Shown piece after piece: positions 26,081 through 34,565 of a stretch of DNA of 64,000 bases (position 1 is the first letter of the stretch; the number at the start of each line of letters is the position of its first letter). Source of the stretch: Mucilaginibacter sp. L3T2-6 (GTDB taxonomy: Bacteria > Bacteroidota > Bacteroidia > Sphingobacteriales > Sphingobacteriaceae); contig NZ_JAUMKC010000002.1 of NCBI RefSeq assembly GCF_030519355.1, forward strand, positions 372,001 through 436,000. The letters are read 5' to 3'. The notes beneath the pieces were generated by a model, which saw only the letters and a list, made by a program, of their open reading frames with translations, was not told the origin of the DNA and did no database searches. The position numbers were made by a program, and so were the translations under genes.

Positions 26081-26959
26081 ATGAATAACCTGGTTTCCAA
26101 ATTTAAAATCACCGAAAAACAAAAATTTTCATTAAAAGATCACGATCCCGGTTATGCCGACGGTTTCGAAAAAAGTGATGCCAAGAATATATTGGCTTCA
26201 TTGATCAAAGAAACTTCGTGGCAACAGGCGAAATTATATGCTGATAACCGGCGATCGGTGTTGATTATTTTTCAGGCGATGGATGCTGCCGGAAAGGATG
26301 GCGCAATAGCCCACACAATGTCAGGCCTTAACCCGCAGGGCTGCGAGGTTTACAGCTTTAAGCAACCCACTGCAGAGGATTATGATCATGATTTTTTATG
26401 GCGGCATCATAATGCCATGCCCGAGCGGGGCAGGATAGGCATACATAACCGGTCGCATTACGAATATGTGCTGGTCACAAAGGTACACCCTGAATTGCTG
26501 CTGAAGGAGCAACTGCCCGGTATTAATGATGTTAAGGACTTACCCAAAGGATTTTGGGAAGACCGCTATGAAAGCATCAGGGCCTTTGAAAAACATTTGT
26601 GGGATTCGGGAACTGTGATTATCAAATTCTTTCTCCATCTATCCAGGGCAGAGCAGGAAAAGCGTTTTTTGAAGCGGATAGAAGACCCTAAACGCAATTG
26701 GAAGTTTTCTCCCGGCGATATTGTTGAACGCAGCCGTTGGGCCGACTACATGGACGCCTATGAAAAGGCAATAAGGGAAACATCAACTAAGCATGCCCCC
26801 TGGTATGTAATACCCGCAGACAAAAAATGGTTTACCCGGATCGCCATATCAACCATTATACTTGAAACAATGAAAAGCCTCGATTTAAAATTCCCGGTCT
26901 TGGAGAAGGCTGAAATGGATAAGCTGGAAGAAGCGAAAAATAAATTGTTGAGCGAATAA
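26081..26959 (+). CDS. Polyphosphate kinase 2 family protein
   Basis: PPK2 enzymes transfer phosphate between polyphosphate and nucleotides. This 292-residue single-domain member has the P-loop M-D-A-A-G-K-D-G near residue 67, the R-G-R-I-G-I-H-N-R-S-H-Y-E motif, and the lid-like K-R-I-E-D-P-K-R-N-W-K-F-S segment. The size and the H-N-R-S-H-Y-E variant fit the single-domain PPK2 group with AMP/ADP phosphorylating members, but nucleotide preference cannot be read directly. It is transcribed divergently from PBP1A. Confidence 0.9.
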   Translation: MNNLVSKFKITEKQKFSLKDHDPGYADGFEKSDAKNILASLIKETSWQQAKLYADNRRSVLIIFQAMDAAGKDGAIAHTMSGLNPQGCEVYSFKQPTAEDYDHDFLWRHHNAMPERGRIGIHNRSHYEYVLVTKVHPELLLKEQLPGINDVKDLPKGFWEDRYESIRAFEKHLWDSGTVIIKFFLHLSRAEQEKRFLKRIEDPKRNWKFSPGDIVERSRWADYMDAYEKAIRETSTKHAPWYVIPADKKWFTRIAISTIILETMKSLDLKFPVLEKAEMDKLEEAKNKLLSE

Positions 26960-27071
26960 GAGTTCGTACCGGTTTTTTAAGACCTGAACATGTTACTTTT
27001 GGATCTGTATAGTCAGAACAATAAAAGCAATTGATCAAAAAATCAGTTAAATCCTCCTCTAATCGGTGAAA

Positions 27072-30000
27072 TCACTCTATAACTATTTCATCCGCAAAAA
27101 TATACGATGGGCTTCCTTTGCTTTCATGCCACTCCGGTAACGGGCCATACTGCTTAGCGATAACTTTTATAAAGCGAGTTTTGGCATTTAACGATGCGGT
27201 GAAATCCTGCGTTTGTACGTTCAGGTCTTTAACGTCAACTTTTGTGGGCACAGTTGCCGCCAACTTGTAGTTTACGCCATCATCTGACAGCCAGTATTCC
27301 ACTTCTTTAGGGAAAACTATCCATGACCGGCTGTCCTGCAATGCCCCGAAAGTGATCTGTTTTACGGGTTTAACTTGCTGCATATCGATTATGGCCACCA
27401 CATCATTCCCTTGAAAACCCTGCCAGTTGCCGATGCGCCAGTTTGCTTTGCCGCGGATGCCGTTAATGAGGGTGTTGTCGCCCTGGTCGGCATAGTTGGG
27501 CAGGTATTTGTTTACAAGGGTTAGCTTTAAGTCATCGCGTATTTTGTTGAAGGTTCCTGTAACTACGAAACTTTGTTTATCGCCGTCGATGGCAATTGCT
27601 CTTACGGTTGTGTTTGCGGAGATTTCTACCGGGACAGTGTATAAGGTTGAACTTGCGCCAGGAGCGGAACCATCGGTTGTATAATAGATTTTTGCATTCT
27701 TATCGGCGGCTTTTATCTCAATTTTTATTGGCTGCGTAAATGTTTTTGATGGCGATATAATGTATGGGTCTGACACGATTAAGTCATCAGTAATTTTTGA
27801 TGTTGGTTTTTCGAGCGATTGGAGGAAAATATTGTTAGGCAGCTTACCTGTTAATACTTCAAAGTCCCCGCCATTGGCAATGTTGTCATAATTCAAATAA
27901 ATCTTATTATAGGCTTTTTTATTGAGGTTCATGCCTTGCAGGTAGATATTGGCCCTGCTAACGCCGGCGCCGGGATTGGTAATGGTAAACTTTTTACCGT
28001 TCTCAAGGTTGATAATTGCTTTATCAAACTGCGGAATACCAATTTGAAATTGCTGTTGACCAGGTGCAATATTATAAATACCCAGCGAGCTCATTACATA
28101 CCAGGCCGACATTTGCCCGCAATCTTCGTTACCTGAAAGGCCGTCAGGTTTGTCGCTGTATTCTTCCCGCAAAATTCGGCTCACGTAGGCTTGTGTTTTT
28201 TCCGGGGCATCGGTAAAATTATACAGGTAAGCCATGTGGTGGCTTGGCTCGTTGCCATGTGCATATTGGCCGATCAACCCGCTTACGTCATCCTGCTGCC
28301 GGCCGCTTAAGTTGGCGTCGGTTGTAAAGAGCTCATCGAGCTTGGCTTCAAATTTTTGCTTGCCACCCATACGCTCTGCCAGCCCCTCCACATCCTGTGG
28401 AACCAGGAATGAGTATTGCCAAGCGTTGCCCTCGGTATAGTTATTGTTTATCTCAGTTGGCTCAAATGGCGTGTACCAGCCGCCGTTTGCACGGGCTTGC
28501 ATAAAACCGTTCTGGTCGTTAAAATTATTTTTCCAATATTGAGCGCGTTTAATGTACTCGGCGTAATCCTGTGGCTTGTTCAGCATTTTTGCCATTTGGG
28601 CGATGCACCAATCATCAAAAGCATATTCCAAAGTTTTGGAAACAGACTCATGCTCATCATCAGATAATACCACGCCATTAGTACGGTATGAATCCAGGCC
28701 AAACTGGTTGCGGTTAACAGCAGCTTTCATGGCTGTAAACGCTTCTTCAGCGTTAAAATCGCGGATGCCTTTTGCGTAAGCATCGACAATTACCGGTATG
28801 GAATGATTACCCACCATGCAATAGGTCTCATTGGAAGCCAGCGGCCAGATGGGCAGCAGGCCACCCTGTTCGTACATGGCCAGAAACGATTTGATAAAAT
28901 CCAATGTCCGCTTTCTGTCAATCAGGTTCAGCAGCGGGTCTTCAGCGCGGTAGGTATCCCACAAAGAAAATACGGTGTAATAGTTAAAACCGTCTGCCCT
29001 GTGTACTTTCTGATCCATACCACGATACTGTCCGTCAACATCACTGTAAACGTTGGGCGCCAGCATGGAGTGATAAAGTGCGGTGTAAAATATGGTATGC
29101 TTTTGTTTGATGAAATCGACCTGGGGCTGTTTTTTCCGAGGGGCTGATCGTCTGCGAGGCGCATTGCGGCTGTCATAGCCAATATTCGGGTCTTGTGTGT
29201 TTTGAGGAATTTGATTTGCCGAAGCAGTTGGCGCCCCGCCTTCAACCTCAATTTTAGCAAGCTGGTCTACCCACAAAGCCCTGGCTTCGCGCATTACTTT
29301 TTTAAAGTCGAAGTCCGGAACCTCGGTATCGAGGTTTTTCAATGCCCCTTCAGCGCTTACTGATGAGATCCCCACTTTAGCGATCACCTCGCCGGGATTG
29401 TCAAATTGCACATACATCTTGATGTTTTTGCCCTGTAGCTTTTGCTGACCGGCTTCTAACTTATCGTCTCCGGCTATGCCATAAGTTTTAAATGGCTTCG
29501 AGAATTTAGCATAAAAATATAACGTCTGGTCGCTGGCCCACGAACTTGAGCGACGGTAACCGCGTATTTCGTGATCGTTTACTACTTCAACCCACGAATC
29601 AAGCACGGCATCGCGATGCTGGAGGTCAATGATGATATTGGCTTGTTTGGTTGACGGGAATTTATATTTGTGAACACCCACGCGCGTGCTTGCCGTTAGC
29701 TCCACATCAATATTGTATTTATCCAGGTGCGTTTTATAATAGCCGGGCGATGCCACCTCATTCTTTTTCTGAAAAGCCGACATATATTCGGTATTCTTAA
29801 AATTTGGCTCGCCTGTGGTTGGCATAAACAGCACATCGCAATAGTCGGCTATGCCTGTACCACTTAAATGGGTGTGCGAGAAGCCATAAACTGTGGTATC
29901 GCTATAATAATACCCTGAGCAACCATCCCAGCCTGTAAGCCTGGTATCAGGACTTAGCTGTACCATTCCAAAAGGTACCACCGCACCGGGGTAGGTATGC

Positions 30001-30128
30001 CCGTGGCCACCCGTGCCTATAAAAGGGTCTACAAATTTGGTGTAGTCTTTTTTCTTTTGGGCTGATGCCGATAAGCCGACTGAGATAATAAGACAAGAAG
30101 AGAGAATACTACGGGAAAGAAATTTCAT
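27072..30128 (-). CDS. GH92 alpha-mannosidase with C-terminal chitobiase-like and discoidin-like domains
   Basis: A 1018-residue exported calcium-dependent glycosidase family that removes terminal alpha-mannose from glycans. After the signal peptide (about 1-23) come the conserved V-D-P-F-I-G-T-G-G-H-G-H-T-Y-P-G start and G-Y-Y-Y-S-D segments, then the (alpha/alpha)6 domain with P-I-W-P-L-A-S-N-E-T and G-N-H-S-I-P-V. The tail holds a chitobiase-type domain (I-Y-Y-T-T-D-G-S-A-P near 800) and a discoidin-like carbohydrate-binding domain to the end. A linker near residues 304-335 is rich in Pro, Arg and Lys. Linkage specificity is not assigned. Confidence 0.93.
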   Translation of the reverse strand: MKFLSRSILSSCLIISVGLSASAQKKKDYTKFVDPFIGTGGHGHTYPGAVVPFGMVQLSPDTRLTGWDGCSGYYYSDTTVYGFSHTHLSGTGIADYCDVLFMPTTGEPNFKNTEYMSAFQKKNEVASPGYYKTHLDKYNIDVELTASTRVGVHKYKFPSTKQANIIIDLQHRDAVLDSWVEVVNDHEIRGYRRSSSWASDQTLYFYAKFSKPFKTYGIAGDDKLEAGQQKLQGKNIKMYVQFDNPGEVIAKVGISSVSAEGALKNLDTEVPDFDFKKVMREARALWVDQLAKIEVEGGAPTASANQIPQNTQDPNIGYDSRNAPRRRSAPRKKQPQVDFIKQKHTIFYTALYHSMLAPNVYSDVDGQYRGMDQKVHRADGFNYYTVFSLWDTYRAEDPLLNLIDRKRTLDFIKSFLAMYEQGGLLPIWPLASNETYCMVGNHSIPVIVDAYAKGIRDFNAEEAFTAMKAAVNRNQFGLDSYRTNGVVLSDDEHESVSKTLEYAFDDWCIAQMAKMLNKPQDYAEYIKRAQYWKNNFNDQNGFMQARANGGWYTPFEPTEINNNYTEGNAWQYSFLVPQDVEGLAERMGGKQKFEAKLDELFTTDANLSGRQQDDVSGLIGQYAHGNEPSHHMAYLYNFTDAPEKTQAYVSRILREEYSDKPDGLSGNEDCGQMSAWYVMSSLGIYNIAPGQQQFQIGIPQFDKAIINLENGKKFTITNPGAGVSRANIYLQGMNLNKKAYNKIYLNYDNIANGGDFEVLTGKLPNNIFLQSLEKPTSKITDDLIVSDPYIISPSKTFTQPIKIEIKAADKNAKIYYTTDGSAPGASSTLYTVPVEISANTTVRAIAIDGDKQSFVVTGTFNKIRDDLKLTLVNKYLPNYADQGDNTLINGIRGKANWRIGNWQGFQGNDVVAIIDMQQVKPVKQITFGALQDSRSWIVFPKEVEYWLSDDGVNYKLAATVPTKVDVKDLNVQTQDFTASLNAKTRFIKVIAKQYGPLPEWHESKGSPSYIFADEIVIE

Positions 30129-30152
30129 TTATTAGCGGTGATTGGACGAGGC

Positions 30153-30160
30153 CAAAAATA
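30153..30160 (-). promoter_or_regulatory. -7 promoter element of the GH92 gene
   Basis: On the minus strand TATTTTTG matches TAnnTTTG exactly. It predicts a start near 30149 and a leader of about 20 nt. Confidence 0.45.
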
Positions 30161-30256
30161 ATGTAATTGTCTGAACCGGATTATAGAATTAAGTAAATTT
30201 ATGGACTTTATGCAGCTTTCAAATTCCGGCCATTTTACAATTCTGCAAATCCAGAC

Positions 30257-31036
30257 TTAAACATTTATAGTAAAATCATCCATATCTTTCAAAAAGGGCA
30301 GCGCACGACGTGTTTTCTTTACTTCTTCGGCATTTATGGTGAACGTGTACATGTCTTCCTCGTCGCGCTTGTAATAGATACTATTGCCATTAGGATCAAC
30401 ACAGGTTGAGTCGCCGGAGTGGTAAATCTCATTGCCGTCATGGCCTACGCGGTTCACCGCAACTACGTATGATTGGTTTTCGATAGCCCGTGCAGGTATC
30501 AGGGCGCGCCAATGGGCTATGCGGCGTTCGGGCCAGTTGGCCACTATCAACAGCAGGTCGTATTCGGCATCCACGTTACGCAACCAAACCGGGAAACGCA
30601 GGTCATAACAGATCATCGGGCAAACATTCCAGCCATTCAGCTCAACCACCAGTCTTTTTGTCCCGGCGGTATAGGTTTGATGTTCTTTGCCCAGAGCAAA
30701 CAGATGCCGTTTATCATAACACTCGTAGGTGCCGTCGGGACGCATCCATATCAGGCGGTTATAGTATTTATCATCGTCTTTAATAATCATACTGCCGGTA
30801 AGGGCGCAATCATATTTGTTGGCAATTTTATGCATCCATTTCATGGTTTTGCCGCCCATTGGCTCGGCCAGTTTCTCGGCCTCCATGGTAAAACCTGTAT
30901 TAAACATCTCTGGCAAAATAATCAGGTTAGTTTTTTCGCGGATGTTGGAGAGTTTAAGCTCAATATTCTGCAGGTTTCTGTCGATATTTTCCCAAAATAA
31001 GTAGCCCTGGAAGACGGTGATTTTTAAATTATCCAT
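30257..31036 (-). CDS. Omega-amidase (nitrilase superfamily, YafV-like)
   Basis: A 259-residue carbon-nitrogen hydrolase with the triad Glu (L-P-E-M-F-N-T-G-F), Lys (Y-D-K-R-H-L-F) and Cys (M-I-C-Y-D-L-R-F-P). Close relatives hydrolyse alpha-ketoglutaramate, the by-product of glutamine transaminases. The upstream gene on the same strand is a methionine-aminotransferase homologue, a pairing that supports this specificity. The two are separated by about 200 bp with a heptamer repeat, so they may not share one transcript. Confidence 0.88.
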   Translation of the reverse strand: MDNLKITVFQGYLFWENIDRNLQNIELKLSNIREKTNLIILPEMFNTGFTMEAEKLAEPMGGKTMKWMHKIANKYDCALTGSMIIKDDDKYYNRLIWMRPDGTYECYDKRHLFALGKEHQTYTAGTKRLVVELNGWNVCPMICYDLRFPVWLRNVDAEYDLLLIVANWPERRIAHWRALIPARAIENQSYVVAVNRVGHDGNEIYHSGDSTCVDPNGNSIYYKRDEEDMYTFTINAEEVKKTRRALPFLKDMDDFTINV

Positions 31037-31047
31037 TCTTTTTTTTC

Positions 31048-31258
31048 ATGGTTGATGGTTCATAGTTCATGTTGAAAAAGCCTGAACATATAACGTGAAC
31101 CTGTAAAAAAATAGTCAATAGTTGACGCCTCACGAAAAACCGCAAACCCGGTATCAAGCTATTAAACAGTTAAATAATAACGAGTAAATCTATCCTATAA
31201 GCAAACTTTTTTGCGACTAATGGCTATAAACTATGAACCATTAACCATGAACCAACAT
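31048..31258. repeat. Heptamer arrays flanking the amidase/aminotransferase gap (copy C)
   Basis: The left array is ATGGTTG, ATGGTTC, ATAGTTC, ATGTTGA (31048-31075). The right array is CTATGAA, CCATTAA, CCATGAA, CCAACAT (31231-31258). Both have an exact 7-bp period and are reverse complementary to each other. The right array covers the stop codon and last residues of the aminotransferase gene. Confidence 0.85.
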
Positions 31259-32392
31259 CAATCTATCAACGGCTTTATCCAGCGTTTCTTGCCTTTTGGC
31301 GAAACAAAAACGCAATACGTGATGGTCTGTACCCTGCGTATAGAATACTGATACGGGTATCGAAGCTACTCCGAAATCCCTTGTCATCCGTAACGCAAAG
31401 TCACTGTCTTTCTCGTCGGTTATGCTGGTATATCTTACTGACTGAAAGTAGGTACCGGAGCAGGGTAACAGCTCAAACTTAGTCCCTTCCAGTCCCTCAC
31501 GGAAATAGTCGCGCTTCTGTTGGAAAAAACCGGGGAGCGATAAATAATTGTTCTCGTCTTTTAAATATTCGGCGATAGCATGTTGTAAAGGTGTGTTTAC
31601 ACTAAATACCAGAAACTGATGAACTTTCCGAAATTCCTGCATTAAATAAGCGGGCGCCATACAATAACCGACCTTCCAGCCGGTGGCATGAAACGGCTTG
31701 CCGAAGGAGGCGACAACAAAACTGCGCTGCTGCAATTCCGGGTAACGGGCCATGCCCCGGTGCGTTTCTCCGTCGTAAATCAGATGCTCGTAAACCTCAT
31801 CACTCAAAATCAGGATATCCTGGTTACGTACGATAGCGGTTAATTCGTCTATATCTTCCTGGCTAAGGATGGTGGCAGTCGGGTTGTGCGGCGTGTTCAG
31901 GATGATCATCCTGGTTTTATTATTGATCAGGCGCTTCACCATGTCCCAGGGGATACGGTAATCAGGTGGCGCGAGCTCCAGCGATTTAACTATCCCGCCG
32001 GCAAGTTTAATGGCAGGCGCATAACAATCAAATGCAGGCTCAAAAATAATTACCTCATCGTTTGGATTAATTGTTGCAGTGATGGCCGTAAAAATAGCCT
32101 GTGTACCGCCCGCTGTTATGGTTATCTCTGTATCCGGGTCATAAACAGCGCCATAAAGTTTCTCTGTTTTTTTTGCGATTTGCTCACGCAGCGCCATTAC
32201 GCCAGGCATAGGCGCATATTGGTTGTGCCCATTTTTCATGGCATTGTTTACCAGCTTTATCAGGTCCGGCGAAGTGTCGAAATCTGGAAAGCCCTGCGAC
32301 AAGTTTATCGCCCCAACCTCGGCTGCTACAGCCGACATTACAGTAAATATAGTTGTGCCGACCTGCGGCAATTTGGATATGATACGTGTCAT
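31241..32392 (-). CDS. Methionine aminotransferase (PLP fold type I, YbdL-like)
   Basis: A 383-residue class I/II aminotransferase. Key features are S-Q-G-F-P-D-F near residue 33, the N-T-P-H-N-P-T loop, the Y-D-G-E-x-H segment, and the PLP lysine in S-F-G-K-P-F-H-A-T-G-W-K-V-G-Y. E. coli YbdL and relatives use glutamine to transaminate 4-methylthio-2-oxobutyrate to methionine, and the adjacent omega-amidase fits. The last codons and TAA stop fall in a heptamer repeat, so the C-terminus L-V-H-G is repeat-derived. A -7-like TACTTTAG ends 7 nt before the ATG. Confidence 0.9.
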   Translation of the reverse strand: MTRIISKLPQVGTTIFTVMSAVAAEVGAINLSQGFPDFDTSPDLIKLVNNAMKNGHNQYAPMPGVMALREQIAKKTEKLYGAVYDPDTEITITAGGTQAIFTAITATINPNDEVIIFEPAFDCYAPAIKLAGGIVKSLELAPPDYRIPWDMVKRLINNKTRMIILNTPHNPTATILSQEDIDELTAIVRNQDILILSDEVYEHLIYDGETHRGMARYPELQQRSFVVASFGKPFHATGWKVGYCMAPAYLMQEFRKVHQFLVFSVNTPLQHAIAEYLKDENNYLSLPGFFQQKRDYFREGLEGTKFELLPCSGTYFQSVRYTSITDEKDSDFALRMTRDFGVASIPVSVFYTQGTDHHVLRFCFAKRQETLDKAVDRLMLVHG

Positions 32393-32399
32393 ACGGCGG

Positions 32400-32407
32400 C
32401 TAAAGTA
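32400..32407 (-). promoter_or_regulatory. -7-like element 7 nt before the aminotransferase ATG
   Basis: On the minus strand TACTTTAG matches TAnnTTTG at 7 of 8 positions and is followed by CCGCCGT and the ATG at 32392. The sequence context is nearly the same as at the fasciclin gene (element, then GCCGCC, then ATG). Confidence 0.35.
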
Positions 32408-32415
32408 CGTAAAGG

Positions 32416-32522
32416 AGGTGAAAGGTTAAAGGCGAAGGGTAAATTTCGACGACCTGTATGTGATGTCGATTTTTTTACCTTTCACCTTTATCCTTTTGCC
32501 TTTCGCCTCCATTCCTTACCTT
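32416..32522. repeat. Heptamer array with inverted partner array (copy B, clearest example)
   Basis: Left 7-mers AGGTGAA, AGGTTAA, AGGCGAA, GGGTAAA (32416-32443). Right 7-mers TTTACCT, TTCACCT, TTATCCT, TTTGCCT, TTCGCCT, CCATTCC, TTACCTT (32474-32522). The period is exactly 7 with no slippage. The arms can pair in several registers. It lies between the divergent aminotransferase and ABC-importer genes, and the word equals that of copy A. Confidence 0.88.
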
Positions 32523-32528
32523 AGCCTT

Positions 32529-33500
32529 ATGAAAAACCTCTCATACCTTTCCCTGATTGCTTTAACTATTTTATTCGCCTCCTGTGGATCCAACTCAAAG
32601 AAAAATAGTGTACCTGTTATTGGCTTTGTTGACGCTTTTCAGGATCCGACGTTGGCGAAAGCTCGCACAGGATTTACAGATGCTTTAAAAAAAGCAGGAT
32701 ATGAGGATGGCAAGACCATAAAAATTGAATACCGCAATGCGCAGGGCAATATCCCCACGCTTACCCAGATAGTAAATTATTATATTTCGGAAAAGGTGGA
32801 TGCTATGGCAACCTGCGCCACTTTATCCTCCATCACCGCTGCACAGAAAACCAAAACCATTCCCGTTTTTATGATGGTGTCGCCAACTTTAAAGCTAATG
32901 AATATGGAAGGTGCAGATGGCAAGGGTCAGCCAAATTTATTTGGCGCGGTGGAAGACCTGAATTATATTGATACTTCGTTTGCGATTATTCCCACCGTTT
33001 TGAAGCCTAAAAGCGGAAAACTGGTGGTGGGCATGATTTTTAACCAGTCGGAGCCGCAATCTGTTGATGCTAAGAAACGTATACAGGCAGATGCCGATAA
33101 AGCAGGTGTTACTTTAGTCGCTTTGCCGTTAAATTCTTCTGCAGATGCACAGCTGGTCACCAAATCATTGCTGGATAAGCATATCGACGCTTTTTTCGCC
33201 AACCCTGACAATAGCGTATTTGCCTCATTCGCCACCATATTAAAAAGCTGCGATGAGGCCGGCGTGCCGATTTTTACCAGCGAAGCCGGATTAGTAGAGC
33301 GGGGGGCCGTAGCGGCTTTCGGCGCAGATATTTATGAATGGGGCTACCAGGCAGGCAAGCAGGCCGCGCAATTTTTAAAGACCGGCAAAACCGATGGGCT
33401 GCAGCCAGAAATGGTTAAAGTGCGCCGTCGGGTATATAACGCTGCTGCCGCGCAAAAGTTCCATTTAGACCTGCCATCAACCTACGAAGCCGTTAAATAA
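32529..33500 (+). CDS. ABC importer substrate-binding lipoprotein (ABC_sub_bind family)
   Basis: A 323-residue periplasmic lipoprotein. The ATG at 32529 starts a signal peptide ending in the lipobox F-A-S-C. The body is a type I periplasmic binding fold with V-I-G-F-V-D-A-F-Q-D-P near residue 30 and a hinge at V-V-G-M-I-F-N-Q-S-E. Family members bind tryptophan, tyrosine or related amino acids, but the ligand here is unknown. It overlaps the permease start by one base (TAATG), and the ATPase gene follows, completing the transporter. Confidence 0.88.
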   Translation: MKNLSYLSLIALTILFASCGSNSKKNSVPVIGFVDAFQDPTLAKARTGFTDALKKAGYEDGKTIKIEYRNAQGNIPTLTQIVNYYISEKVDAMATCATLSSITAAQKTKTIPVFMMVSPTLKLMNMEGADGKGQPNLFGAVEDLNYIDTSFAIIPTVLKPKSGKLVVGMIFNQSEPQSVDAKKRIQADADKAGVTLVALPLNSSADAQLVTKSLLDKHIDAFFANPDNSVFASFATILKSCDEAGVPIFTSEAGLVERGAVAAFGADIYEWGYQAGKQAAQFLKTGKTDGLQPEMVKVRRRVYNAAAAQKFHLDLPSTYEAVK

Positions 33501-34369
33501 TGGATTTTTACCTCACCGCACTGTTACAAGGACTATGCTTTTCGGCGTTGGCGCTGGGTATATTCATATCGATGAAAATATTTAATATACCCGACATCAC
33601 CACTGATGGCAGTTATACGCTCGGCGCTGTGGTAACAGCGACTATGATCACGCATAACCAACATTCTTACTTAGTGCTGCCTGCCGTTGTGTTAGCAGGT
33701 GGGGTGGCAGGGGGGCTTACAGGTATTATCCATACAAAATTAAAGATCAATGCATTGTTAGCAGGTATTCTGGTGATGACGGCGCTGTATTCGGTCAACC
33801 TGTCTATTATGGGGACTTCCAACATTCCGCTTAACGGCTTGCCGTCGGTTTTTACGCTGGTTCAGATCAGCGATAACCTCAACCACAATACCTTTTGGAT
33901 AGTCATATTTTTTGTTTTAGTGGTTGCAGCTATAATTGGTTACCTGCTTAAATCAGATTTTGGCTTAGCCATGCGCGCAACAGGAAATAGCGAATCGATG
34001 ATACGGGCGCTTGGCGTAGATACCGACCGGATGAAAATTATAGGTTTGTCGCTGGCCAATGCCCTAACGGCCGTCAGCGGCTACCTGATAAGCCAGTACC
34101 AGGGTTTTACAGATATCAGTATGGGGATCGGAATCGTAATTGCAGGACTAGGCTCAGTGATTATTGCAGAGACATTGATAAACTGGTTTCGAATTACCTC
34201 TGTTTGGCTGAGCCTGGGATTAGTGTTATTGGGAGCAATCATTTTCCAGATGGTTTTGGCTATAACGCTTGATATAGGGGTAGACCCTAATTTATTAAAA
34301 TTAGTAACAGCAGGATTTGTGCTGGTAATAGTTAGCTTGCCTAGGCTGAATTTTAGGCGGACGAGTTAA
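33500..34369 (+). CDS. ABC importer permease
   Basis: A 289-residue inner-membrane protein with about eight helices, of the branched-chain amino acid/sugar type (BPD_transp_2). The motif F-N-I-P-D-I-T-T-D-G-S-Y-T-L-G-A (residues 28-43) matches permeases that pair with ABC_sub_bind lipoproteins. The segment R-A-T-G-N-S-E-S-M-I-R-A-L-G-V-D is the cytoplasmic coupling loop. Translationally coupled to the lipoprotein gene by a one-base overlap. Confidence 0.9.
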   Translation: MDFYLTALLQGLCFSALALGIFISMKIFNIPDITTDGSYTLGAVVTATMITHNQHSYLVLPAVVLAGGVAGGLTGIIHTKLKINALLAGILVMTALYSVNLSIMGTSNIPLNGLPSVFTLVQISDNLNHNTFWIVIFFVLVVAAIIGYLLKSDFGLAMRATGNSESMIRALGVDTDRMKIIGLSLANALTAVSGYLISQYQGFTDISMGIGIVIAGLGSVIIAETLINWFRITSVWLSLGLVLLGAIIFQMVLAITLDIGVDPNLLKLVTAGFVLVIVSLPRLNFRRTS

Positions 34370-34389
34370 TATCAATTTGCTTTGAAATA

Positions 34390-34547
34390 CCCCGTTAGGG
34401 GCTAAATATTGGTAAAAAAGTAAATAGTATATTCCGTGCAGTCGGTACGCAACAACGCATACAGGTAATCCGGGATAGGCTGCGTACCTACGGCACGCTA
34501 ATTACAACTTTTGATATTCCTGCCAATATAGGCTCCTAAACGGAGCC
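34390..34547. repeat. 158-bp nested palindromic intergenic element inside the ABC operon
   Basis: The ends are near-inverted: GGGGCTAAATATTGGTA at the left, and the complement of GGAGCCTATATTGGCA at the right. Each end also has its own small palindrome (CCCCgttAGGGG and GGCTCCtaaaCGGAGCC). Inside, CCGTGCAGTCGGTACGCA (34434-34451) pairs with TGCGTACCTACGGCACG (34481-34497) over all but four positions. No ORF is inside. It looks like a REP-type or miniature mobile element. Confidence 0.75.
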
Positions 34548-34565
34548 GGAAAAACATAAACAACA

